A DNA stretch of 10,443 nucleotides from Chromera velia (GCA_018398765.1 JAHBMJ010004900.1:65993-76435), one strand, 5' to 3'; positions 1 through 8,462 are shown, counted from the stretch's first letter. The notes: generated from the letters alone by a model not told the origin. Numbers and translations: made by a program.

Positions 1-1035
1 GCTAGCGGGCATACCTAGGTAGGTCATAAACAGTAGAGCGCGTGGTAGGGCACGCAGGCTGGGTGATAGATTAGTACAAAGGTGTTATAATATACCCCCA
101 CACCCATAGCATGTGTCAATCGATTTATGCATATATACAACATATGCGAACCCTTGTCTTCCCCTCAGCGAAGACTGAAAGTAAAGCATAAAGTAAAAAG
201 TTTGAATTTAAAACTTTTAAATTTGATGAATTTAATTTATAAAGATTTTTTCTCGGTTTTTTTCTTTTTTACTAAAAATATTTCAATCATAATTGATTGA
301 TAAAACTTAAAATTTGGATAAGATAAAATGGTTCTCACTTTAGTTTAAACATTTCGTTAAACGGTTATAGTCATTCATTTATTTAAAAACATTTAGTTAG
401 AGATAAATGAACATCTAGATAAACATGTTGAGATGGCCTCTACTCATGCTACTATAACCTCGCTGTTAGAGTGACGGACCACTGTTGCTCAACACCTGCC
501 TTTCAGGCCCTTTCTTCCTGAGACTTCCTCTCTCATCCCCTTTTTAATCAAGCCCGGCCCTCGCTAAACAATGCAAACACCTCTATACAGAAACACCTGG
601 GCAGAGAGTGTCATTGAAACACCTGCTTTTCTCCCTCACCCTCTCTCTCCCACCTACCCTCACCCTCGCTGAACACCTGCTTTTCTCCCCTTCTCCCTCC
701 CTCTCTCTCCTGGTCCCTCCCGCCCATGCAGCCCACTCCTCGTCAGATCTATTAAGAGCGTTTTTTTTGTGCTTTTCTGTCTTGCTCACCTGCTGAAGAA
801 GACACTGCTCCCCCCAAGTCATACACCTGAATGCGATCATACGCTGACCTTTGCAGTCCTTGTTCTTAACTGTGGCTTACTGAATACTCACTACCAAAGC
901 TCGGCTCTGCTAGCTGACCAACAAGAAGAAAACAAAAGAAAGACAAATGACATGCATCTCAAAGATCACCAGCTAGTCTAGCATCATGAAAGAATCCGCA
1001 CGGGCATGGACGTACAGCCGCTCAAAGAGGCGTTC
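1..1035. other. Intergenic region without a recognisable gene
   Basis: I see no convincing coding sequence on either strand. Positions about 180-420 are strongly AT-rich with runs of T and A and stop codons in all frames. From about 480 the plus strand becomes C/T-rich. The short open frames at 583-981 follow that compositional bias and have low-complexity Ser/Leu/Pro or Arg/Glu translations, so they are not called as genes. Confidence 0.6.
618..725. repeat. Degenerate ~54-bp pyrimidine-rich duplication
   Basis: An 18-base segment beginning AACACCTGCTTTTC occurs at 618-635 and again at 672-689, each followed by a long CCCTC/CTCTC tract, which gives an imperfect two-copy repeat with a period of about 54 bases. 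The shorter word AACACCTG also occurs at about 491 and 592, so the element may have been longer. The function is unknown; the strand bias toward C/T resembles the introns of the cyclin gene downstream. Confidence 0.55.
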
Positions 1036-1439
1036 TTCTCACTTCATTCATTCAATTCATGAATTCAATCAACATCAATATATTCTCACTTCATTCATTC
1101 AATTCATGAATTCAATCAATATCAACATCTTCTCACTTCATTCATTTAATTCATGAATTCAATCTTCTCACTTCATTCACTCAATTCATGAATTCAATCA
1201 ACATCAAGATATTCTCACTTCATTCATTCAATTCATGAATTCAATCAATATCAACATCTTCTCCCTTCATTCATTCAATTCATGAATTCAATCTTCTCAC
1301 TTCATTCACTCAATTCATGAATTCAATCAACATCAATATATTCTCACTTCATTCATTCAATTCATGAATTCAATCAACATCAATATATTCTCACTTCATT
1401 CATTCAATTCATGAATTCAATCAATCAACATCAATATCT
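1036..1439. repeat. Tandem array, nine 35-bp cores with higher-order period
   Basis: Nine copies of a 35-base core begin at 1036, 1083, 1130, 1165, 1212, 1259, 1294, 1341 and 1388. The core starts TTCTCACTTCATTCATTC and carries the perfect 12-base palindrome AATTCATGAATT in every copy. Most cores are followed by a 12-base spacer of the type AACATCAATATA or AATATCAACATC, but copies 3 and 6 have none. Unit lengths therefore run 47-47-35, 47-47-35, 47-47, a higher-order repeat of 129 bases. Copies 4 and 7, which follow the spacer-less copies, share a T-to-C change (CATTCACTC). Copies are otherwise nearly identical, which suggests recent expansion. The array abuts the 3' end of the minus-strand gene, and its last spacer contains that gene's stop codon. 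Confidence 0.95.
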
Positions 1440-2777
1440 TGTTGCCCAATAAGGGTTCATCCAAAATCCTAGGTTCTGTTCCGTCCTTCCCTTTTTCTCG
1501 ACAAACTCACGGAGACACCTTCCGAACTCCACCCACTCCGTCTCTCCAGTCTCCGGATCCGACCCCCACCTGCAGCCGCTTTCCAGCAAGTCTGCAGTTT
1601 TGACCATCACCTGCCCACTAGAGCACAAAAGCACAGGCCGGAAGAAGTCGGTTCCCACCGGCCGCAGGTCCTCCCACGGCAGCTCGTCTTGATGAAACCG
1701 CACAAAACCTGAAGGCCCCGACGGGTGATCCATGCACCCCCAGGGCCTCTGAGCATCTCTGTACGCTAAGGTGTCATACAGACCAAACGGAGTCCTCCAC
1801 TGGAACAGTTGGCCTTGGTACCCTGCAGCACAAATATAATTCCAATCCGCAGGAGCCCGGGGAACAAAGTTGGTCAGGAAATGTTCGGGACGTATGGGGA
1901 ATTCTCCAAGGTCCCAGTCAACGGAGACGGTCAAGTCGAAACTCCGAAAGGGGGAAGAGAGGAAAAGGTCAAGGGCGGAATTCCGATACGTGGCTAGTGC
2001 GTTGTGACGCACATACCCACACTGCCATGGTACAGGAATGGTCTCCTGGGTCTTCACGGCTTGGAAATGTTTTTCTTTCGCTCCCACTCCCGACGTCAGT
2101 TTTTCGGTTTTGACAACGACACGGTGCGGAAATTTCGCGGCGAGACGACGCAGCCACTCGTCTGTACCGTCGACAGAATCATTCTCATAAAAGACCATCC
2201 CAAAATCTGCAAACATCCGACCAATGTTCCAAAGAGAGAAAATGATATTGGGCAGACCGGTCTTCAGTCCATTGTGCACAATCCCCACAAACACAATTTT
2301 TCTCGAACTCACATACGAGCGTGCAGCCGCAAGCTCGTGGTCGGGTACTTCAATCTCTGAAAGTTTGCACCAGGAGAAATCAAGAGACGGGGGGATGCGG
2401 GTCAGGTCTTCCAATGGAGACGCCAAAGGAAATCTCTCCTCTTTCAAATACCCAAACGAGAACTCCCCCCCTCCCTCTGCCTGTGCGGCTTCTGCTGCTG
2501 AATACTGCGGGTTGTGTCGGGGACACGACTCCATCACACAGGGGTTCTTGAAGCGAATCTGCGTCTTTGACAGGGCCTTTTCCCTTCGTGATACGCAGGA
2601 AAGAATTTGTTCCACTTTCTCTTCCAAATGTCTCGCTTTATCTGTCGCTGCTCGGAGCTGTGATCTCACCATGAGAAGAGTCCCCAGCAGAACGGCAGTC
2701 CACCATGTAAAAAAGAGGACGATCCATTTGTGCTGAAGCACCCAGCGGACAAGCGACCGGGGCAATCCTCTCTTCAT
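1431..2777 (-). CDS. Type II membrane glycosyltransferase-like protein
   Basis: This is a single open frame of 448 residues from the ATG at 2777 to the TGA at 1433-1431. The frame extends two codons upstream to a GTG, but an in-frame TAG lies at 2789-2787, so the ATG is the likely start in a eukaryote. Seen in the sequence: a short basic N-terminus, one hydrophobic segment at about residues 18-37 (rich in W, V, L and F), then a Glu/Lys/Arg-rich stretch likely to form a coiled-coil stem (about 39-70), then a globular domain. In that domain are a beta-strand-like IVFVGIVHNG (about 161-170), ENDSVDGT (198-205), RHNALATYRNSAL (257-269), an acidic VDWDLG (286-291) and YDTLAYRD (334-341). This order (YENDS..DGT, then R..la..RN..L, a D.D-like site, then YDT..RD) resembles the CAP59/CMT1 mannosyltransferase-type family (GT69) and related algal proteins. 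The inference is a Golgi or ER glycosyltransferase with a lumenal GT-A-like domain; VDWD would be the metal/nucleotide-sugar site. Donor and acceptor sugars cannot be told. It has no introns, unlike its divergent neighbour. Confidence 0.78.
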   Translation of the reverse strand: MKRGLPRSLVRWVLQHKWIVLFFTWWTAVLLGTLLMVRSQLRAATDKARHLEEKVEQILSCVSRREKALSKTQIRFKNPCVMESCPRHNPQYSAAEAAQAEGGGEFSFGYLKEERFPLASPLEDLTRIPPSLDFSWCKLSEIEVPDHELAAARSYVSSRKIVFVGIVHNGLKTGLPNIIFSLWNIGRMFADFGMVFYENDSVDGTDEWLRRLAAKFPHRVVVKTEKLTSGVGAKEKHFQAVKTQETIPVPWQCGYVRHNALATYRNSALDLFLSSPFRSFDLTVSVDWDLGEFPIRPEHFLTNFVPRAPADWNYICAAGYQGQLFQWRTPFGLYDTLAYRDAQRPWGCMDHPSGPSGFVRFHQDELPWEDLRPVGTDFFRPVLLCSSGQVMVKTADLLESGCRWGSDPETGETEWVEFGRCLREFVEKKGRTEQNLGFWMNPYWATRY

Positions 2778-3053
2778 TTGCACAGGCTACAACCGTGTCT
2801 GTCCCTCATCAGGAGACGGCATCATGCCAGAGACGGAAAAATAATCGGACTTCCCTCCATCAGACAGTCGTTCTGCGTGCTGCTGAAAATGAAGGGGACA
2901 GTCAGTGGGGAAACAGTTGACTGGACGGTGTACTAATGTATTCATGGGTTTCAAGTTCCACCGGCAATCGTGTCACTGTAGTGGCACCAAATTGGTTGTC
3001 TTTGGGTATATATGTACGAATCATCAGTCTGACACACACAAAAATGCATGTCA

Positions 3054-3110
3054 GCTGGGCGTATGCTATGCGTATGCTATGCGTATATGATGCGTATTAT
3101 GCTGGGCGTA
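3054..3110. repeat. 11-bp tandem repeat flanked by 10-bp direct repeats
   Basis: GTATGCTATGC occurs perfectly at 3061-3071 and 3072-3082, then imperfectly at 3083-3093 (GTATATGATGC) and as a partial copy after that. The block is bracketed by identical GCTGGGCGTA words at 3054-3063 and 3101-3110. It lies in the divergent intergenic region about 290-340 bases upstream of the cyclin start codon. Confidence 0.85.
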
Positions 3111-3115
3111 GACGG

Positions 3116-3127
3116 CGCATGCATGCG
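3116..3127. promoter_or_regulatory. GCATGC-type palindrome upstream of cyclin gene
   Basis: CGCATGCATGCG is a perfect 12-base palindrome containing two overlapping GCATGC cores. Related TGCATGCA words bind ApiAP2 factors in apicomplexans (established knowledge). Its place between two divergent genes makes a regulatory role possible, but the same motif recurs in an intron and in the gene-poor right part, so it could equally be a common genomic word. Confidence 0.35.
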
Positions 3128-3397
3128 TTGCAAGATCAAAGATGATCAAAGTGGATCAGGCAATGCATGATCGTCGGGCTTGCCGCAGTAGGCAGTAACT
3201 TCCCAGTCTTCCTTCACGCTAAGGCTGTGAGTCTGTGACTGCGCGTGAGAGCTAGGGGACTTGTGGTGTATGACTCGCTTGCGAGGGAAGCCGCTGCCCT
3301 TTTGTGAAAACCTTCCCAGAACTTCGTTGTCCAGAAATTCTTGTGTAATAATTGAGATCTGCGCAGTTCGAATTCAAGAGTTCGACCTGCTCTGGAG

Positions 3398-6198
3398 ATG
3401 AGTGCAAGTGGTGACGAGCCGTTGGCTGATGTGGAGGAGCAGAAGGCTGCCGCAGCAGAGGCAGTTGTGAGTGTAGCCCGAGAGTGCGGAATGTTAGTGA
3501 GCTCCGTCTCTGTGTTTTGCCCGTCTCCTTTATCACTTGCCTGTAGTTGTTCGATTCTTGCACTGTATCGGCCGACCGCTGGCGCAGGTAACACGGTTCC
3601 GCATTCAGCGCATCTGAAGCAGCTTTTTGGGTGCTTTGACACATTCGTGTGTGGCTGTACGGCTTGCATGCAATCAGTGGTAGCATTTGGCCTTTTCCTG
3701 TTTCACCTCGGGATGCTGCACCCTTCTTCCGTTCCTTCACTCCTCCTTTCGAATGGCTGGTTGCAGGGAGCTGCCAAATGCAGCAACGGCAGCCTGGCTT
3801 CTGCAGGTGCGTGGGTGGGCAGGTGGGCTGTTTCTGTCTCTTATTGTCGGTATGTATCGTTCTCGTGATAACTGTATGGGGTTGACGGTGCGCGGTTCAG
3901 CATGAAGATGTGGTGATACTCAGTAGGGGTGCAGTGGTACGTTGAGGGGGGCGTTTTTAAGGCGAGCAACCGAGGGAAGGAATTGATGTGGAAAGGGAAA
4001 AATGAAAAGAGAAATGACAATACTCCTGCTTTCTCTCCTTCTTTCAATATCCCTTTTCTCTCTCCCTTCCTCTTTTGCTTCTTATTCGCTCCTTTCTTTC
4101 TTTGTTCTGTCTCAGGAAGCTTTCGACAGTTATGAGCAGTCACAAGACCCTTCTCTGTGGGACGACTGTCCATTTCCGAAATGCCCGGTGAGCCTGTCGG
4201 CAGGTGGGAAGAGGAGAAACAGATCAAGCAGCGAGTGAGACCGTTGGCCGTGGAAGAAAGAAAAGTGTAAACACAAGCCGGGGGGGGGCATTGGCGTGAG
4301 AAATGGAAAAAGGAGAAGCCACAACAGTCAACGTACAGAGTGAGAGAGAAAAGGAAAGTACAGTTTTGAAGTTTTTGGTCGAGGCTGAGTGGTTTGAATC
4401 TGACATTCCGGAGCGTGCCTTCTAAATGCGTCCCAGTCTCTGGCGCTCTTTCTCTCCCTCTCCCTCCCCCATCCCCCCCCCCCTTCGCTCTCTTCTGGCA
4501 GTGCGTATGGGAGGAACGGCTCCTCTCTGTCTATGTTTGCGTGAGATAGCGAGGAAGAGATAGCCAGAGGAAGAGCGCCAGAGCTATTGACATTCTTTTC
4601 GACCTCACAATCAATCGGGAAGACGATCACTTCACCTCAGATTCGGTCTCTCTCACATTTCTTTCTTCGTTTCCCCTGCAGCCTGTCCTTCGATTCTTCT
4701 CTTTCTGATGTGTCGTTTCTCTTCTGCATCTCTTCTTTCACCGCACACACTTGGCAGCAGAACATTCTCTCTTTTCTTTTCTTCTTTTTCTTTCAATGCA
4801 GCACATGCAGATTGCGGCCCTGTTTCTGGCCGGGAAGATCGGGGAAGATGAAGTGCGCGTGAGAGGTCAGGCAGGCAGGAGACGAGACAGGGCCGACTCA
4901 ACTGGGTAGACTGACTGCATGGATGGATAATTTGACTGTCTATTAGAAGGAAGGAAGAATGGGGGCGGACGAGGGCATCTCAGATGCTGTGTTTGTTGTC
5001 TTTCTGTCTCTTCTTCTTTCTTTCCTCAGTTATTTTTTGTTTTGTAGGGTAAATCGTTGATTCTCAACGTTGTCCTTTGGGCCTCCCTCCGTCTGGCTCC
5101 CTTTTTTGACGAGACCGTGCGTGCACTCTCGGCGGCCTTGGTCATGCTCTTTTGAACTCACATGTTTTTCGTGTCGATGCACGGGACAATGATTGTGCAG
5201 ATTTATGGAATTGTTTGGACTTTCTCAGTCAACCCCTGGTGCGAAAGGAAGAGGAAGAAAGCCCCCCGTCGGGAAGAGAGGATGAAGATGGAGGTCGAGA
5301 CAGAGAGAAGGGTGGAGGCAAGACGAAGAGAAAGAGGGCAGAGTTGCCCACCGGAGAATTGGACTCCGAGGAGGTCACGGGCGTATCTGTTAGTAGGAGG
5401 AGACAGAAAACAGAGGAGGCGAAGGATGATAATGATGATGAGGAAAAAGGTCGGAAAGAAGGGGGGGATGAGGACGAAACGAGTGATATGATGATAGACG
5501 AAGGACATATTCCTGTGGGAACGGACATGGGCAGGCCGTCCGAGAAGAATTCGAGAAAGGAAGGGGAGACAGCAGGGTGTGATGAGGGTGCGTTGTCGAA
5601 TTACAGTGACGGGGAGGGGAAGGAAGGACGTCGGAACGTGAGTGATTGGATACCTCCAGATATTGAAGAGGTCCGTCTTCTCTTTTGTCTCTGTATTTTC
5701 CCAGCAAGTTTGCGGAACCTCCCTTTCTTTGTGGAATACATGAGAGGTGTCGTGCTCACTCCCATGACGTCTTAGTCACCATCGGCTATTTGCTCTCGTT
5801 CTTCAAGTGTCTGCTCTTGGGTCACTTGACTGACTTCAGTCTCGGTGACGCTGACTTTCCTCTTTTCCGATCCATGTGCACCGACGCTCTGAACTCTTAT
5901 TGCCCTTTTAGGGTCTGTTGACCCCCGAACAAATTCTCTTTGGCGCATTCTTGTTGCCCTCTCAGTCAGGGTGTATGTGAATGGGTGCCACTTCAATTTC
6001 CTTCCCCATACATCTCTCTCTCCATGCTTGCCGCACGCTTCTCTTCATGCGCTGTCATGCATGCATGTGTATGATCATGTGTAAGGGGGGGGAATGGAAC
6101 GAAGAGCCCCTCTGTTTTGCCCTCTGTTCTTGTGAAGTGTACGCGTCCGTATTTGCGCTCCTCTTTCCCTCCATCTCCTCTCTTTCTGTCGTGCGTGC

Positions 6199-6234
<36 letters not shown>

Positions 6235-7764
6235 CTTTCTGTCTGTCTGTCTGTCTGTCTGTCTGCAGTACTGGAAGGCGCGGGATGGGGTCGTGAAGGC
6301 AGAGCAGAGGCTGCTGCGACTTTTGGGGTTTGACCTTCGAAATAAAGGGAGACGCGTGTGTGCTTTGATCAACAGCTTCATGCCTTTTGCGGTGCGGTCC
6401 TGCACTTCCTCTGCTGACCCACCCCGAGCCCCCACCTCTTCCTCTTCCTCTTCTTCTCACTGTTCTGCTGCTACAGCCATCCCCAGACTGTCAGCTCCCC
6501 AGGCGGCTTCTGTTCGAGACGGCGGGGAGCAACTGATAAACGATATCAGGAGGGCCACATCAGTCGCTCTCTTGATTTTCCTCGAGGCCGTCGTCCGCGG
6601 GGTCCGTTGATGTTTTGTTCTTTTGTTTTTTCCTCCTGTCGTGCTCTAGCTCGGATTGTGGAAGAGAGCGAGAGGGGGTCGGGAGCACACTGTCTTCGTT
6701 CCTTTCTCATTTCCCTCTCTCTTTTCGCAACCGTCGTCTCTCAATACCCATTTTCTTTTCCACAGCCTCACTTGATGCTCAATCCACACATTCACCTCTT
6801 ACGTTCGTCTCCTCCCATTGGATTTCGCAGAGTCAGTCTGCGAAAAAAGGGCATTTCGGGAAAAGCCAAAGTCTACTGAGGCGAAGAGTATCGTCGTTTT
6901 CGTTGGTTTTTGAAAAAATTTCTTCGGTCTCTTTCTTTATCTGAGTGGCTGTATGCCTGCAGGTTGTTATGCGCTGTGAGAAGGCAGACGTGCTGAGCGT
7001 TGCCTGTGCCCTCCTGGGGTCCCGTCTCTCCTGTCGGCATCCTCCTAACAAGAAACTGCTGTCGGGGGGAGGGCGGCACATTCCAAGGCACTCACCCACC
7101 CAGGCCCCAGGAAGGTTGCAAGGAGACGGCGGTGCACTCACCTCTCACCCCCTCCCCCTCGAGACGATTGCCCTGAATTTCCTGGGGGTCTCTGAGACTG
7201 ACGGAATCCGCGCTGACAGGATGAGGGAGAGCCTGAAAGGTTGGTTGAATGCTTTACTCACTTCTCCTGATTGGAATTGGAATGCAGAATTAATGCGCAC
7301 TCACTTCTCCTGATTGGAATTGGAATGCAGAATTAATGCGCATGTAGCATCATCAGAGAAAGAAAGTCTATGCCACTGGAAGGAAGGAGAAAGATCATTG
7401 GCATAGACAGTCACCTTCACTGTAGTGAGGAGAAGGTTCTCTTGGTGTCTGACTTTGGAAGGGGGGGCCTTGGTGTTGCTTTGTGAGCCTGTCACAGGCA
7501 CAAACAATTATGAAAAGCATTGAGAGGATGTATACACACAAAAGGTCCCTGGTCTGACCCTCCAAGCTATGTCACCTGACGATGGCCGGGGTCTTTCGAT
7601 TGATCGACGGATCTCTCACCGGATACATGAAGGTTATTATCACGTGTTGATAGAAGATCTTTCTTCTCGTTCCCCTATATTCTCTCGCAGATGTCCTGTC
7701 GGACCTCACGGAAGCAATTAAAGGAAACAAGGCGCAGACCTTACTCCAAACAGTCGGGCCCTAG
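3398..7764 (+). CDS. Cyclin, nine exons; cyclin Q/FAM58-like with large insertions
   Basis: Predicted exons are 3398-3492, 3767-3806, 4116-4187, 4802-4858, 5048-5120, 5201-5670, 6269-6601, 6963-7239 and 7691-7764. They join in phase to 1491 coding bases (496 residues plus TAG). The ATG at 3398 is the first Met after an in-frame stop at 3353. Seen: a first helix ending VARECGM|ELPNAATAAWLLQ, then HMQIAALFLAGKIGEDEVR (70-88), ILNV (93-96), YWKARDGVVKAEQRLLRLLG (270-289), a second-fold segment crossing exons 7/8 with KADVLSVACALLGSRL, and a tail LNFLGVSETD...ESLKDVLSDL. The order and spacing match the two cyclin folds of transcription-type cyclins. LAGK, YW..RD.VV..E and L.F look closest to cyclin Q/FAM58 (CDK10 partner), with cyclin L or K as alternatives. 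It should bind and activate a CDK in the nucleus. Oddities: about 150 extra acidic/Lys-rich residues (about 120-265, with basic KTKRKR at 153-158 as a possible nuclear signal), a Ser/Ala/Pro-rich insert near 315-350, and a length about twice that of animal cyclin Q. The least certain junction is exon 5 to 6: the donor is GTGCAC at 5121 or GTCTGG at 5091, both in phase. If the last intron is retained, the frame stops at 7311-7313. Confidence 0.72.
4280..4483. repeat. Homopolymer tracts in cyclin intron 3
   Basis: A run of 9 G at 4280-4288 and a run of 11 C at 4473-4483 lie in the 614-base third intron. The rest of the intron is C/T-rich and ends in a long pyrimidine tract before the acceptor at 4800-4801. 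I see no further exon inside it. Confidence 0.7.
6191..6265 (+). repeat. Compound microsatellite next to a 3' splice site
   Basis: A GTGC/GT dinucleotide-type repeat at 6191-6232 is followed by seven TCTG units at 6238-6265, which run straight into the CAG acceptor of cyclin exon 7 (exon starts 6269). The tetranucleotide repeat therefore supplies the pyrimidine tract for that acceptor. It sits in intron 6 (5671-6268). Confidence 0.9.
7256..7341. repeat. Perfect 43-bp tandem duplication
   Basis: Bases 7256-7298 and 7299-7341 are identical 43-base copies, each starting ACTCACTTCTCC and ending AATTAATGCGC. In the preferred cyclin model they lie in the last intron (7240-7690). If that intron is retained, the 43-base step is not a multiple of three: it shifts the frame and brings in a TGA at 7311-7313, where a single copy would reach TAG a few codons earlier. 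Confidence 0.95.
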
Positions 7765-8172
7765 TACTCAAGGCTGACCCCAGAGACTTCCACTGCACCC
7801 AAATGCCCTCATAAGCCCTGCATGGTGCAAACTAGGGTGCCGAAGGGTCTTGTCTTCATCGTCTTGACTCTTGAATTCTCCCTTAAAATGGCGGACTGAC
7901 CGAGACCGATGGTGAACAACTGACACCGACCCGCCGCACAATGTGAATCCTAGTGTGAATCTCAAGGTGAATGTTCGACTGAATCTATAGTTAGTATAAA
8001 CCTTCACAGTTTTTCTTGTGGTTCCTGCTGTGGTTCAAAAGATGATTCGCTAATGTATGTCTTGAAAGGTTCGTACCATATGGTACTATACTGCATTATG
8101 CAAGAACATTCATTCATATTGGATTTGTTTTTAGATTATATGGATGCCAGGAGCTCGGCCCCACCGGTTTAG
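7765..8172. other. Region after the cyclin gene; 3' UTR/intergenic
   Basis: This begins right after the predicted cyclin stop codon and should include its 3' untranslated region. I recognise no gene. It contains a degenerate 12-base tandem repeat (7943-7990) and a 14-base perfect palindrome GTACCATATGGTAC at 8073-8086. A minus-strand frame at 8007-7768 reads through the 12-base repeat and gives repeated FTL units, so it is not called as a gene. Confidence 0.5.
7943..7990. repeat. Four degenerate 12-bp tandem units
   Basis: Four consecutive 12-base units begin GTGAATCC, GTGAATCT, GTGAATGT and CTGAATCT. The first six bases are nearly constant and the last six vary. No function is visible. Confidence 0.65.
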
Positions 8173-8246
8173 TCATTCATTCATTCATTCATTCATTCAT
8201 TTATTCATTCATTCATTCATTCATTCATTCATTCATTCATATTCAT
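8173..8246. repeat. (TCAT)n microsatellite
   Basis: About 18 near-perfect TCAT/CATT tetranucleotide units, with one interruption (CATTTATT) near 8200. The same tetranucleotide occurs inside the 35-base core of the array at 1036-1439, but the larger unit is absent here. Confidence 0.95.
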
Positions 8247-8462
8247 GTGGTAAAAATCTAGTTTTTTTCTTTTTCAGTCAAACAACTGATATTGAAATTT
8301 GTTTAAATATTGTATGCGTGTTGTTAATGTGTTGCAAAACTGTTGTTAAGTGTAATTTCAAGTGTTAAGTGTTCATAATTGTTCATCGTTAAAAAGTAAA
8401 AAAGAAAGTAAAAAATATCTTATCTGATCGTTTTTTTTTTTTTGCCAACGCCTAGTTACGCC

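Larger units (their letters stand above)
2778..3397. promoter_or_regulatory. Divergent intergenic region, probable two-way promoter
   Basis: These 620 bases separate the start codons of the minus-strand glycosyltransferase-like gene and the plus-strand cyclin gene, so both promoters should lie here. I find no coding sequence that continues either gene. Visible elements are a TATATA stretch near 3007-3012, an 11-base tandem repeat (3054-3110) and a GCATGC palindrome (3116-3127). Transcription start sites cannot be placed from sequence alone, and the regulatory role is inferred from position. Confidence 0.5.

Noticed and set aside
1036-1439. CRISPR-like array
   Set aside because: The spacers are 0-12 bases, nearly identical and repetitive, and the context is eukaryotic; this is a tandem repeat.
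2004-2736. Plus-strand open frames of 118 and 170 codons opposite the glycosyltransferase-like gene
   Set aside because: They are antisense shadows of a 448-codon frame with recognisable motifs; their translations show no domain.
3214-3740. Two minus-strand open frames of 151 and 162 codons
   Set aside because: They lie opposite cyclin exon 1, intron 1 and the upstream region, overlap each other in different frames and show no recognisable family. The plus-strand cyclin model explains the locus better.
5162-5707. Other open frames over the purine-rich exon (plus frame with Arg-rich product; minus frames rich in Ser/Leu/Phe)
   Set aside because: Purine-rich DNA lacks stops in several frames. 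Only the frame giving the Glu/Lys-rich product connects in phase to the YWKARD exon.
7240-7313. Ending the cyclin at the TGA at 7311-7313 as the main model
   Set aside because: The alternative splice from 7239 to 7691 has a strong pyrimidine tract and acceptor, keeps phase, and continues as a helix-like tail ending in TAG. The retained form is kept only as a possible isoform.
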